Shown here in pieces: positions 35,558 to 44,450 of a stretch of DNA of 64,000 bases (the first letter of the stretch is position 1; the number at the start of each line of letters is the position of its first letter). Source of the DNA: Acidobacteriota bacterium (GTDB taxonomy: Bacteria; Acidobacteriota; Terriglobia; Terriglobales; Acidobacteriaceae); NCBI GenBank assembly GCA_021780315.1, contig JAJXYY010000042.1:868001-932000 (forward strand), written 5' to 3'. The position numbers were made by a program, and so were the translations under genes. Under the pieces are notes generated by a model. That model was not told the DNA's origin and did not search any database. It saw only the letters and a program-made list of their open reading frames with translations.

Positions 35558-36345
35558 TGTGGTGCCGCAGGCCATTGGCGGTTGCTGCGTTGACGGCGGT
35601 GACGCTGTTGGGCGCGGGGTGCCATAAGAAGGTGAAGGTGGCGAGTGCTCCGGCGCCTCCGCCTGCGGTGTACTCGTCGGGGAATACGCGAGGGCGTAGC
35701 GATCGGCCGCAGGAGGATCGTGCGGGGCGGCTGCCTTCGCCGCCGGCGGAGGTGCGGGGGAAGCCGTTTGAGACGCAGGTGGGGTTGGCGAGCTGGTATG
35801 GGCCGCCGTATGCGGGTCGCAAGGGCGCGGATGGCAAGGTGTACAACCAGAATGCGATGACAGCGGCGCACCTGACGTTGCCGCTGGGGACGATGGTGCG
35901 GGTGACGAACCTGACGAACAATGAGAGCGTGGTGGTGAAGATTACGGATCGTGGGCCGTTTGTGCATGGGCGGATTATCGACCTGTCGCTGGCTGCGGCG
36001 AAGGCGACAGGGGTGTATCGGGCAGGAGTGGCGAAGGTGCGGGTGGAGGCATTTTCTGCAGGGGCATCGGCGTCCGCGGTTTCGGGTGGGAGTGCGACGA
36101 AGACGGCGATTCCGGGGGGGCGGTGGTGCGTGCAGATTGGCGCGTTTCTGACGGAAGACGATGCGATTACGCTGAAGAACGACTTGATACGACGGTACCG
36201 GACGGCGAAGGTGATTGAGTTTGCGGGGCCGACGGGCCACTGGGTGCGGATCAATCCGAAGTATCCGGACAAGGAGACGGCGACACAGGTGGCGGAGAGT
36301 ATCCATGTGCCGGATGCAGAGCCTTATTTGATTCGGACGGATTAG
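35557..36345 (+). CDS. rlpA: RlpA-family lytic transglycosylase with SPOR domain
   Basis: A 262-residue lipoprotein (lipobox LLGAGC) with a double-psi beta-barrel domain (about residues 75-165: GLASWYGPPYAGRKGADG, AAHLTLPLGT, ITDRGPFVHGRIIDLS) and a C-terminal SPOR domain (RWCVQIGAFLTEDDA). RlpA cuts peptidoglycan strands that lack stem peptides, often at the division septum, where SPOR binds. The catalytic histidine and aspartate regions are kept. GTG start, coupled to the proline-rich protein. Confidence 0.9.
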   Translation: MWCRRPLAVAALTAVTLLGAGCHKKVKVASAPAPPPAVYSSGNTRGRSDRPQEDRAGRLPSPPAEVRGKPFETQVGLASWYGPPYAGRKGADGKVYNQNAMTAAHLTLPLGTMVRVTNLTNNESVVVKITDRGPFVHGRIIDLSLAAAKATGVYRAGVAKVRVEAFSAGASASAVSGGSATKTAIPGGRWCVQIGAFLTEDDAITLKNDLIRRYRTAKVIEFAGPTGHWVRINPKYPDKETATQVAESIHVPDAEPYLIRTD

Positions 36346-36372
36346 GTACAGGGTTAAGGGGTGGGGACAGGG

Positions 36373-36873
36373 TTAGGTGATGAGGCGTTTGCCGGTGCGG
36401 CGTTCGAGTTCGTTGCGGAAGGTTTCGGCGTCGGCGTGGGCTGAGTTGTGGGTGATGGTGACGCGGTTGTCGCCGAGGACGCGGGTGATCTGGCCTACGC
36501 GGAGGGCCTGGATGGTCATGACTTCGTGGTATTGGATGACGGCGTCTGCGCGTAGCCAGAAGTGTTGGACGACTGCCGTGGGGGTGAGGACGATGGTGCC
36601 GGGCAACTGGTAGGCGGCGAGGGCGACGACGGCGAGGATGGCGAGGGGCAGCCAGATGGGCGGGCGCTGGTGGGCGGCCATGAGGGGCATGAGGATGATG
36701 GCGAGGTAGAGCGGGATGGCGAGGGCGCGAGTCCAGAGAACGAGGGGCTTCATGCCGAAGACGAGGCCTTCGGGGGTCTCGCGGGCGGTGCCTTTGGCGA
36801 GTCGTCCGGCGTAGATGATGGCGAGGAAGACGAGGAGAGCGGCGGCGCGCAGGAGTTGCGGGGTGATGTGCAT
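36373..36873 (-). CDS. Membrane protein of unknown function, PH-like C-terminus
   Basis: A 166-residue protein with three likely membrane helices (about residues 6-24, 47-66 and 74-92). A beta-rich cytoplasmic tail, from IVLTPTAVVQHFW onwards, resembles bacterial PH-like (bPH) domains. It lies just downstream of the exported TldE-like gene on the same strand (gap 24 bases), so it may be in that operon. No function is assigned. Confidence 0.6.
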   Translation of the reverse strand: MHITPQLLRAAALLVFLAIIYAGRLAKGTARETPEGLVFGMKPLVLWTRALAIPLYLAIILMPLMAAHQRPPIWLPLAILAVVALAAYQLPGTIVLTPTAVVQHFWLRADAVIQYHEVMTIQALRVGQITRVLGDNRVTITHNSAHADAETFRNELERRTGKRLIT

Positions 36874-36897
36874 GTATGTTCCTGATTTGGTTACGAA

Positions 36898-38598
36898 TTA
36901 TTTGGTAGTGCTGGTTGGGGGTGGGTAGTAGGGGAGTTTCTGCTGCTCTTCGGTGGCGCGCTTGATGGAGATGTCTCCGAAGAGGAGGCTGGGGGCGATG
37001 GTGGTCTGGGGGAAGGCTCCGAGGGCGTTGGCGATGTAGGAGTCCTGGGCGTCTCCGGCGGCGAGGATGCTGGAGCGTAGGGTGCGGGTGTCGAGTTCGT
37101 CGAAGGAGGCACCGCGGACGAGTTGGCGGGTGCCGTCGGGGTGGACGCGGTAGAGGAGGCGAGGGAGGAGCTCACCGCCGAGGGTTTCCACGGCGTAGAC
37201 GTCGTGGCCCTGCTCCTTGGCCAGGGCGAGGAGGCGGTCGTTGAGGGCGGCGTTGGAGAGTGGCTGGCTGGATTTGAAGACGATGACGCCTGCGTGGGAG
37301 CGGGCGGCTTGTCCTGGGGCGGCGCGGCCGTGACCGTTGGATGCGGTGAAGTCCTTGATGGGTTCGCGGCCGATGAGGAAGTTCTGGAGCTTGCCGTTGA
37401 CGACGATGTTGACGGGTTGCGCGGGGACGGCCTCGTCGTCGATGGCGTAGGAGCCGAGGAGGCGGTGGCCGTTGAAGGTGGCGAGGGTGGGGTCGTCGGT
37501 GACGGAGAGGAAGGTGGGGAGGACGTCGGCGTGGAGGCTGGAGGAGTAGGTGCCCTGGGTGCGTGCGCTGGTACCCATCTCGGGGCGGTCGGCTTCGATG
37601 TTGGGGACGAAGAGGCGGTTGAAGACGTCTGCGGCGGCGTCTCCGCTAAGGAGGACGGGGCCGTGATAGTCGTCTGCAGCGACTATGGGCGCGTTGCGGA
37701 GGGCGGCGTAGCTTTTGAGGTCTTCGATGACGCGCTGGCGCAGGTCGGGCCAGGAGCCGAGGTCTTTGGCTTCGGTGGCGACGGGGCCGTTGTCGCGTCC
37801 GAGGCGCATGCCATCGGCCGCCTGTCCGCCGACGCTGACGGCGGCGTTGTATCCGGTGTAGCCGTGGCGGACGACGGAGCCCTCGGAGTTGACGAGGAAG
37901 TGGTTGACGGCGACGGCGCGGAGGTTGGAGGTGGAGTACTGGACGGTGTCGGCGAAGGAGCTGACCTCTGGGTCGGAGGCGTAGAGGCCGCTGGCGGCGA
38001 CGATGCGTTTTTTCCACTCGTTGCGATCGAATTCGAGGGTGGCGAGGGGCTCGATGTGGGTGATGGGCGGGGCTGGGGAGAAGTCGGGCTGGCTGGGTGG
38101 GGACTGGAAGCGTTTGAGCTCGGCCTGTTTGGCGGAGTAGGTGCGGAGGGCGGCTTTGTAGGCGTCGTCGGTGGCGATCCAGAGGGCGTAGCGGAGGGCT
38201 TCGGAGTTGTTGTCCTGGGGGGCGAGCTGGATGGCACCGTCGCCGCGGGCGGTGCTGCTGTCGGTGGTGTAGTCGCCGATGCGCACGGTGACGCGGACGA
38301 TGCGCTGGTGGCTGGCCTGCTCGGCGGTGAGTGCGCCGTAGTTGGCTACGGCTTCGTAGACGTTGATGTCGTCGAGGCGGTACTCCATGAAGTAGGGGCG
38401 CTGCATGCCGGGGAGGACGAGGAGGGATTTCTCGCGGTCGAGCTCCTGCTGCATGGCCTTGAGGGTGGGGTCGTCGACGGGTTTGGATTCGGCGGCGAGA
38501 CTATTTGTAACATTTGCGGTTGCAAGTAGAGCTGCGAGGGCGAGGATGGCCGGGAGGCGGTGGGCGATAGTTGTTTTGGCTGCGGAGAAGGGGTTCAT
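36898..38598 (-). CDS. Exported TldD/PmbA-family protein without metal site (TldE-like)
   Basis: A 566-residue protein with an N-terminal export signal (residues 10-35). It shares the TldD/PmbA fold with its neighbour: SVTDDPTLATFNGHRLLGSYAIDDE and FTASNGHGRAAPGQAARSH correspond segment by segment. The HExxxH helix is missing (the equivalent run is AADVFNRLFVPNIEADRPE), and the later zinc cysteine is also absent. It is the likely non-catalytic partner, like TldE beside TldD in E. coli. It starts inside the stop of the catalytic gene (ATGA overlap), so the two are coupled. Confidence 0.82.
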   Translation of the reverse strand: MNPFSAAKTTIAHRLPAILALAALLATANVTNSLAAESKPVDDPTLKAMQQELDREKSLLVLPGMQRPYFMEYRLDDINVYEAVANYGALTAEQASHQRIVRVTVRIGDYTTDSSTARGDGAIQLAPQDNNSEALRYALWIATDDAYKAALRTYSAKQAELKRFQSPPSQPDFSPAPPITHIEPLATLEFDRNEWKKRIVAASGLYASDPEVSSFADTVQYSTSNLRAVAVNHFLVNSEGSVVRHGYTGYNAAVSVGGQAADGMRLGRDNGPVATEAKDLGSWPDLRQRVIEDLKSYAALRNAPIVAADDYHGPVLLSGDAAADVFNRLFVPNIEADRPEMGTSARTQGTYSSSLHADVLPTFLSVTDDPTLATFNGHRLLGSYAIDDEAVPAQPVNIVVNGKLQNFLIGREPIKDFTASNGHGRAAPGQAARSHAGVIVFKSSQPLSNAALNDRLLALAKEQGHDVYAVETLGGELLPRLLYRVHPDGTRQLVRGASFDELDTRTLRSSILAAGDAQDSYIANALGAFPQTTIAPSLLFGDISIKRATEEQQKLPYYPPPTSTTK

Positions 38599-40358
38599 TT
38601 GGCCTCCTTTGCGGGTGCGTTGGGGTCGCTGGGTGGTGGGGGAATGATGGGTGGGCGTGCGGTTCCCTGGGCCTGGCGCTGGGTTTCGATCTCGCTGACG
38701 AGCATGGCGGGGGCGACGGCGGAGACGGGGATGGAGCCGGACTCAGCGCCGCAGATGCCGTTGAAGATGTCTGGCTTGTTGTCGGTGGCGAGGATGCGGT
38801 TGAGTGCAGCCTGGGGGGTGCCAACGATGCTGACTCCGCGGACGAGTTCGTCGGGGCGGCCATCGACGTAGACTCGGTAGACGACGAGGGGGATGACGGA
38901 GAAGGCCTGGGGGGAGCGGCGGCTGGTGACGGCGAATCCGGAGGAGATGTCTTCGAAGTACAGGCCGTAGGGCTTGCCTTGTTTTTTGGCTTCATCGAGG
39001 AGCATCTGGCGGAGTTGGGCGTCGGTGACGGCCTTGGAGGAGGTGACGATGAGGTTGCCCTGGCGTCCGGTGGGCATGTGTCCGGTTTCTGCGCGGCCGT
39101 GACCGTTGGAGTTGGCGAAGCTGGCGATGGGGAGCCGTGACATGAGGAAGGTTTCGAGGACGCCATCCTTGATGAGGTCGACGCGGCGGGCGGGTTGTCC
39201 TTCGTCGTCGTAGCTGTAGTGTCCGCTGAGGGAGGTGCCCTGGAACTGGGTGAGGGTGGGGTCGTCGGCGACGCTGATGAAGCTGGGGACGATGGGTTTG
39301 CCGAGGAGTTTGGTGAAGGTTTGACCTTCTTCGTCTCCGCGCTGACGCTGTCCTTCGAGGCGGTGTCCGAGGACCTCGTGGAAGAAGACGGCGGAGGCTC
39401 TTCCGGAGAGGATGGCTGGGCCGTTGAAGGGTTCGGTGACGGGAGCGGAGCGGAGGTCGACGAGGTTTTTGGCCATGGCGGTGGCCTTGTCGAGGAGGAC
39501 TTTCTGGTCGGGGAGGTGGGCGGCTTCGTCGGCTTCGAAGGTCTCGATGCGGAAGAGGTCCATGCCGTCTGCGGCGCGGGTGCGGGCGACGATGACGAGG
39601 CGGGCGACGTGGCTGGGAGTGGCGACGCGGGCGCCTTCGGAGGAGACGAAGTAGTCGGTCTCGGTGGAGGCCTGAAGGCTGACGTTATTGAAGAAGATGT
39701 CGGGGTAGTGCTGGAAGGTGCTGGAGAGTTGGCGGAGGCGGGCTTCCCAGGCGGACTGGTCGATGACGAGCGGTGGCGCGGGTGGGAGGAGATCGGATTT
39801 TGGCTGCTCGGTGCTGAAGTCGGGGGAGGCGTCTTCTTCCTTGGCGCGGACCTGCTGCTCGGTTTTGACTTTGAGGAAGCTGTCGAGAGCCTTGGCGTAT
39901 CCGCGGTTGGTGGCGAACCAGAGGCTGCGGGCGATGGCGGCGCGGTCGTCGGCGAGGGGTAGGGGGATGGTGGTGAGGGCGGAGTTGCGGTGGTCGCCGT
40001 GGGTGTTGTCCTGGGAGGGTGCGCCGAGGCGGACCTGGACGTCGGCGATACGGCGGCGGCCACGACTGACGCCGGAGATGGCACCGTACTGGGCGACGAG
40101 GGTGAGGGAGTCGTTGTCGGAGACGGCGTAGGAGAGGAAGTAGGGTCGTGGCTGCTGGGCGGGATCGGTTCCGGGGGGAGGGTTGCCGAGGGAGGTGAGG
40201 GCGCGATGGAGTTCTGAGTCCATGGCATCGACGAGCACGTTGTCGGGGGCGGGACGGGCGGCTGCGGCTGCCTGTACGGGGGCGGGGCTGGAGAGAGCGG
40301 CCAAGGCGAGGAGAGAGGCGAGAGTGGCTCCGCCCAATGCAACAGTGTGTGGCTTCAT
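38595..40358 (-). CDS. Exported TldD-family metalloprotease, catalytic subunit
   Basis: A 587-residue protein. It starts with a signal peptide (ending PVQAAAAARP). The zinc site is intact: HEVLGH (residues 327-332) and a late cysteine in GICGAESGSIPVSAV. SVADDPTLTQFQGTSLSGHYSYDDEG and ANSNGHGRAETGHMPTG are further TldD marks. E. coli TldD/TldE is cytosolic and trims peptides such as microcin leader; here both partners carry export signals, so the target should be extracytoplasmic. The start at 40358 is chosen for the signal peptide. Confidence 0.85.
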   Translation of the reverse strand: MKPHTVALGGATLASLLALAALSSPAPVQAAAAARPAPDNVLVDAMDSELHRALTSLGNPPPGTDPAQQPRPYFLSYAVSDNDSLTLVAQYGAISGVSRGRRRIADVQVRLGAPSQDNTHGDHRNSALTTIPLPLADDRAAIARSLWFATNRGYAKALDSFLKVKTEQQVRAKEEDASPDFSTEQPKSDLLPPAPPLVIDQSAWEARLRQLSSTFQHYPDIFFNNVSLQASTETDYFVSSEGARVATPSHVARLVIVARTRAADGMDLFRIETFEADEAAHLPDQKVLLDKATAMAKNLVDLRSAPVTEPFNGPAILSGRASAVFFHEVLGHRLEGQRQRGDEEGQTFTKLLGKPIVPSFISVADDPTLTQFQGTSLSGHYSYDDEGQPARRVDLIKDGVLETFLMSRLPIASFANSNGHGRAETGHMPTGRQGNLIVTSSKAVTDAQLRQMLLDEAKKQGKPYGLYFEDISSGFAVTSRRSPQAFSVIPLVVYRVYVDGRPDELVRGVSIVGTPQAALNRILATDNKPDIFNGICGAESGSIPVSAVAPAMLVSEIETQRQAQGTARPPIIPPPPSDPNAPAKEAK

Positions 40359-40561
40359 GTGAGGAAGAACCTGCTTTGCTGCAAAAATTCGACTGATGCA
40401 GAGTGTATCGGAAGCGCTATGGATGTGCTTGGTGGGTGTCGGTGGAGGGATGGTTTTGGGGTGGATTCTATTTATCGGATGAAGAAGTGAATTTTCTTGT
40501 TGCGTTGGCAGCGGTTTGAGGGAGACTGAGACGATCAACTGGGGATGGGAGTCCAAAGGCT

Positions 40562-41908
40562 ATGCGATTTCGCGGGATGATGCTGGGGTTGTTGATGGCG
40601 GTGGCGTTGGTGGGGCCGGCGATGGCGCAGGCAGGTGGTTCGGCGGGTGGTCCAGTGAGCAGTCCGGTGGGGACGACGCAGACGGCTGGTGGTGCGGCGG
40701 CGCAGCCGGAGAAGCCGGCGTATACGTTGCCACCGGAGAAGCTGCAGCAGGCGATTGCTTACTCGCGGGCGCGGACGGTGCTGGGGTTTGCGGAGACGGG
40801 ATGGGGGATTGCGCAACTGGTGTTGCTGCTGGTGCTGGGGATAGCGGCGTGGATGCGGGATGTAGCGGTGCGGCGGAGCAGCAATCGATGGGTGCAGGGG
40901 TTCACGTTTTTTCTGCTGTTTTTGCTGGTGACAACGCTGCTGGATCTGCCGTTGTCGATGTATGGGCACCATTTGTCGGTGCGGTATGGGCAGTCGGTAC
41001 AGCATTGGGGGAGCTGGTTTGGGGACCAGGCGAAGGGGTTTGGGCTGACGTATGTGTTTGGCGGGGCGTTGGTGATGCTGCTGTTCTGGGTGATGGGGAA
41101 GTCGCCGCGGCGGTGGTGGTTCTGGTTCTGGGTTCCGACGATGGCGGCGGTGGTATTGGGGGTGTTCCTTTCGCCGTTGGTGATCGATCCGCTGTTCAAC
41201 AAATTTGAGCCGCTGTCGCAGTCGAATCCGGCGCTGGTGGCACGGCTGGAGCAGGTGGTGGCGCGGGGTGGGATTGAGATTCCCGCGGACCGGATGTTTC
41301 TGATGAAGGCGAGTGAGAAGGTGACGGGGCTGAACGCGTATGTGACGGGGTTTGGTGCGTCGAAGCGGGTGGTGGTCTGGGACACGTCGATTGCGAAGGC
41401 TACGCCGGACGAGATCTCGTTTATCTTTGGGCACGAGATGGGGCACTATGTGCTGAACCATATCTACAAGGGGATAGCGTTTACGGGGGTGGTGCTGCTG
41501 GTGCTGTTCTGGCTGGGGTTCCATGGGATGCAGTGGCTACTGGCGCGGTATGGGGCGGGGTGGAGGATTGCAGGGCAGGGGGACTGGGCAGCGCTGGTGG
41601 TGCTGCTGCTGGTGGTATCGGCGGCGGCGTTTCTGGCGGACCCGATTACGAATGGCTATAGCCGTGCGCAGGAACATGAGGCGGATGTGTATGGGCAGGA
41701 GGCGATCCATGGGATTGTTGCCGATCCGCAGCAGACGGCGCAGGCGGCGTTTCAGGTGCTGGGGGAGCAGTCGCTGACGGACCCGAACCCGAGTGGGTTT
41801 GTGGAGTTCTGGACGTTTGGGCATCCTTCGGTGAGTCGGCGTGCGGCGTTTGCGGCGAGTTACGATCCGTGGGTTGCCGGACAGAGTCCAAGGTACTTTA
41901 CGAAGTGA
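40562..41908 (+). CDS. M48-family membrane metalloprotease (Ste24/CAAX protease type)
   Basis: A 448-residue zinc protease with an N-terminal signal-like helix (ending AMAQ) and about seven membrane helices. The zinc helix is FIFGHEMGHYVLNH, and the third ligand lies in RAQEHEADVYGQEA. MFLMKASEKVTGLNAYVTGFG and KRVVVWDTSIAKAT are the usual preceding strands. It matches the Ste24p/HtpX superfamily and may degrade membrane or misfolded proteins. It is divergent from the TldD/TldE-like pair. HIT follows 20 bases on. Confidence 0.88.
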   Translation: MRFRGMMLGLLMAVALVGPAMAQAGGSAGGPVSSPVGTTQTAGGAAAQPEKPAYTLPPEKLQQAIAYSRARTVLGFAETGWGIAQLVLLLVLGIAAWMRDVAVRRSSNRWVQGFTFFLLFLLVTTLLDLPLSMYGHHLSVRYGQSVQHWGSWFGDQAKGFGLTYVFGGALVMLLFWVMGKSPRRWWFWFWVPTMAAVVLGVFLSPLVIDPLFNKFEPLSQSNPALVARLEQVVARGGIEIPADRMFLMKASEKVTGLNAYVTGFGASKRVVVWDTSIAKATPDEISFIFGHEMGHYVLNHIYKGIAFTGVVLLVLFWLGFHGMQWLLARYGAGWRIAGQGDWAALVVLLLVVSAAAFLADPITNGYSRAQEHEADVYGQEAIHGIVADPQQTAQAAFQVLGEQSLTDPNPSGFVEFWTFGHPSVSRRAAFAASYDPWVAGQSPRYFTK

Positions 41909-41928
41909 TGAGGGGAGAGAATCGAGCG

Positions 41929-42273
41929 ATGGGAAATGACTGCCTGTTCTGCAAGATTGCCGAAGGGAAGATACCTGCGAATCGAGTGTATGAAGACGAG
42001 GTGTGCCTGGCGTTTCCGGACATCAACCCGCAGGCTCCGACGCATGTGCTGGTGATACCGAAGGTGCATGTGAGTTCGCTGGCGACGGCGGAGGATGGCC
42101 ATACGGAGCTGCTGGGCAAGATGCTGGCGGCAGCAGCGGAGATTGCGCAGCGGCTGGGGCTGGAGCGCGGGTATCGCGTGGTGGTGAATACCGGCAATGA
42201 TGGCGGGCAGACGGTGCATCATCTGCATTTGCATGTGCTGGGCGGCCGGCCTATGAGTTGGCCGCCGGGCTAG
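41929..42273 (+). CDS. HIT family (HINT-like) nucleotide hydrolase
   Basis: A 114-residue protein typical of bacterial HINT proteins. It begins with CLFCKIAEGKIPANRVYEDE, has LVIPKVHVSSL in the middle and the histidine triad QTVHHLHLHVLGG at the end. Such enzymes cleave AMP from phosphoramidates. The start at 41929 follows GGGGAGAG by about 10 bases. A terminator follows at 42293. Confidence 0.93.
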   Translation: MGNDCLFCKIAEGKIPANRVYEDEVCLAFPDINPQAPTHVLVIPKVHVSSLATAEDGHTELLGKMLAAAAEIAQRLGLERGYRVVVNTGNDGGQTVHHLHLHVLGGRPMSWPPG

Positions 42274-42292
42274 GCTTGGCGCAGGGGGAAAG

Positions 42293-42336
42293 ACGCATGG
42301 CCCGGCTGAGATGTTTGCCGGGCCATGCGTATTTTT
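42293..42336 (+). terminator. Rho-independent terminator after the HIT gene
   Basis: A 14-bp perfect stem (ACGCATGGCCCGGC with GCCGGGCCATGCGT) around a 10-base loop is followed by ATTTTT. It ends the M48-HIT transcript. Confidence 0.85.
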
Positions 42337-42357
42337 GCCTGCGGGTGATGTTGGTGG

Positions 42358-43476
42358 TTACTGGTTGAAGTTGGGCTCATCCTCCTCGACCAGGCCGTAA
42401 CGGCGGAGGAGGTTGGGGAGGTTCTGGGAGAAGGCCGCGCGGGGCATGACGGTGTCGCAGCCAGCATCAACGGCCTTGGCCTTGAGGTCTCCCTGGAGAT
42501 GGGAGAGGAAGCCGATGATGGAGGTGCTGCGCTTGAGCTTGGCCTTGAGCTTGGGGATCAGGGTCAGGGGCTTGACGTTGGCGTTGTTGAGGTCGAAGAC
42601 GATGAGGCCGGGACGATCTTCTTCTTCGCCTGCGGTGAGCGCGGCGATGGCGTCCTTATCGTTTTTGACGAAGCCTACTTTTACGCCGAGTTTGCGGGCG
42701 GTCTCCTGAATCTTGGCGATGAAGAAGAGGTCTTCGATGAAGAAGTAGATTTTGGTGGGCGCGTTCTCGGGGATCGGAATGGTCTTGCCCTGGGAGTAGT
42801 CGATGGGCTGAGAGTCGCTGAGATGGACGCGCGCATGACCGCCCCGCCCCTGGTAGTTGCCACCGGAGTGAGTTTCGATGGTGGAGGGTGGGGTGTCGGC
42901 GAAGTTGCCGTTGACGGCACGGTAGCTGTGGTCCATAGGGCCGACGAAGCTGCGGGGGCCACGCTGCTGTTTGCCACCGCCGCCACCGCCACCGCCCTTG
43001 CGTTTGAATCCGCCGGCGTTGTTGCCTGGCTGATGGGAGTCACGGTCGCGGTATCCGCCGCCGCTGAATCCTCCACCGCCACCTGAGGCGGTTACGTTGC
43101 CGGGGCTTTCGGGGGATCGTTGCCGGTCGCGGTCGCGGTCGCGGTCGCGGAATTTTTTCTTCCAGCGCTTGGTGGAGGGACCGTTGTTGTTCTGCTGGTT
43201 GGAGCTGGCGGGATTACCTTGGGAGCTGGACGCCTGCATGGACGGGATAGACGCGGGAGCGGCCTGCTCGCCCGAGGCCTGGCCTGCGGCTTGCGGAGCG
43301 GCGACATCTGAGCCTTTGTTTTTGCGTTTACGGCGGCGGCGCCGGCTGCTTTTGGACTGACCCATGCCGTGGGGCACGTTCTGCCCGGCAAACTCAGCGT
43401 CGTGATCCTGTTGGATCGATGGCGCCTGCTGACCCTGGTACTCGTGTACCTCGGGTGCGTTCTGTTCTGAACTCAT
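42358..43476 (-). CDS. Basic low-complexity protein with C-terminal receiver-like domain
   Basis: A 372-residue protein with two halves. Residues 1-230 are disordered and basic: SRRRRRKRKNK, then a repeated RD dipeptide (RDRDRDRDRQR) and glycine runs such as GGFKRKGGGGGGGG, like RGG-type RNA-binding tails. The last 125 residues resemble a response-regulator receiver: KIYFFIEDLFFIAKIQETAR, a possible phospho-acceptor in LIVFDLNNA, and IIGFLSHLQGDLKAKAVDAG. The usual conserved lysine is replaced (VMPRAAF), suggesting a pseudo-receiver. The ATG at 43476 follows AGGAAG. No partner histidine kinase is nearby. Function is unknown. Confidence 0.72.
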   Translation of the reverse strand: MSSEQNAPEVHEYQGQQAPSIQQDHDAEFAGQNVPHGMGQSKSSRRRRRKRKNKGSDVAAPQAAGQASGEQAAPASIPSMQASSSQGNPASSNQQNNNGPSTKRWKKKFRDRDRDRDRQRSPESPGNVTASGGGGGFSGGGYRDRDSHQPGNNAGGFKRKGGGGGGGGKQQRGPRSFVGPMDHSYRAVNGNFADTPPSTIETHSGGNYQGRGGHARVHLSDSQPIDYSQGKTIPIPENAPTKIYFFIEDLFFIAKIQETARKLGVKVGFVKNDKDAIAALTAGEEEDRPGLIVFDLNNANVKPLTLIPKLKAKLKRSTSIIGFLSHLQGDLKAKAVDAGCDTVMPRAAFSQNLPNLLRRYGLVEEDEPNFNQ

Positions 43477-44222
43477 GCTTCCACTTCCTATTGCATTCAA
43501 TCGGCAATTAGCGGTTCATACCCACGCTGACACGGCCTGAAGCTCGCATGTAGTGCGTAGCACGAGCTAAATGGATGTTGCAGCGTCGGATAAACGGTAT
43601 CAAGTTGTACTCGAACGGACGTTATATATGAGCGACGGGCTGAGGCAGCGGTTTATCCGACTACGTGCAGCACTGATCGCTGGGTTGCGGTCATTTCGTG
43701 GCTCTCTACCGGGTAGGGAAGAGTCCGACGGATGTGTCCGCTATCTACTGAGCTTGCTGCCACCAATTTTGATAGGTCAGCGTGTGCAACGTGCACGGCA
43801 CCCACAGCCGGATCACGATACAGAACCAAAGGTACGCTGAATATGGAAACTTGGCAAGGACGATAACCGATTGGGGGAACAAATAGTGGTGTGTGGTGAT
43901 AAAGCAAACAAGCCACCGTTGTGGGTGGCTTGTTTGCGAATGGCCAGTCACTGGCCTCCTGAAAGTGCTTCCGGAGGGAAGCTACACCCCTTGCTGACGA
44001 CCGCATCATACGTGGATGCTTGGTTCTATCTGAGCGAGGGGCCAACATGGCATAGGTGGAAGATCCAACTATGCGACGCAAGTGGTAGAGCAATTGGCAT
44101 GCCAAACTCTGGTGGGGCTAAGTCCATTGTTTTTGATTATGGGGCGAATGGGATTAACTAAAAAGCGGAGACTGGGCTGGAGTGCTTCCATAATTTGGGA
44201 GGGAGTGGATGGAAGGGCAGGT
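43477..44222. other. Long stretch without a credible gene
   Basis: About 750 bases of lower, less skewed GC than the surroundings. Short open frames occur on both strands (43571-43840 +, 43871-44161 +, 43653-44105 -), but none shows a known motif and they contradict each other. A strong hairpin lies at 43904-43937. No tRNA or standard structural RNA was recognised. It might hold a small RNA or a decayed gene. Confidence 0.4.
43904..43937 (-). terminator. Strong 14-bp hairpin, possible terminator
   Basis: GCAAACAAGCCACC and GGTGGCTTGTTTGC pair perfectly around a 6-base loop. Read on the minus strand the tail is TTTAT, so it could end a minus-strand transcript from 43.9-44.2 kb, where no gene is recognised. 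On the plus strand no T-run follows. Confidence 0.45.
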
Positions 44223-44251
44223 TTGACCGTGTGCAGGAGCGGTCCTATAAT
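44223..44251 (+). promoter_or_regulatory. Strong sigma-70 promoter before the Skp/OmpH pair
   Basis: TTGACC (44223-44228) and TATAAT (44246-44251) are separated by 17 bases. Transcription should start near 44258, giving a leader of about 190 bases before the first Skp-like gene, or a small RNA in that space. It is one of the few consensus-like promoters visible. Confidence 0.75.
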
Positions 44252-44450
44252 CTGAGGTGTTCTGGCAGCCCCCTCCAAACTCCCATCATTTTTCGTTGGC
44301 CGACATGGAGCGAAGGGGAATCTTGGTAGCAGCGTCTGATAAGGTCGCATCACTGGGTGGAGTGGACGCAGAGCAAGGCCAGACGGGCATGCGTGAGTGT
44401 GTCTGCGTCCTAAGTAACGAGCGAACCTTCGAAGGAGTACCTGAAATTTC

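Noticed and set aside
44075..44140. tRNA-like word AAGTGGTAGAGC suggesting a tRNA gene
   Set aside because: No matching D-stem partner, no 7-base anticodon loop and no TTCGANY T-loop follow.
43571..44161. Short open frames on both strands at 43571-43840, 43871-44161 and 43653-44105
   Set aside because: They overlap one another on opposite strands, have no motif, and lack ribosome sites; codon use does not resemble neighbours.
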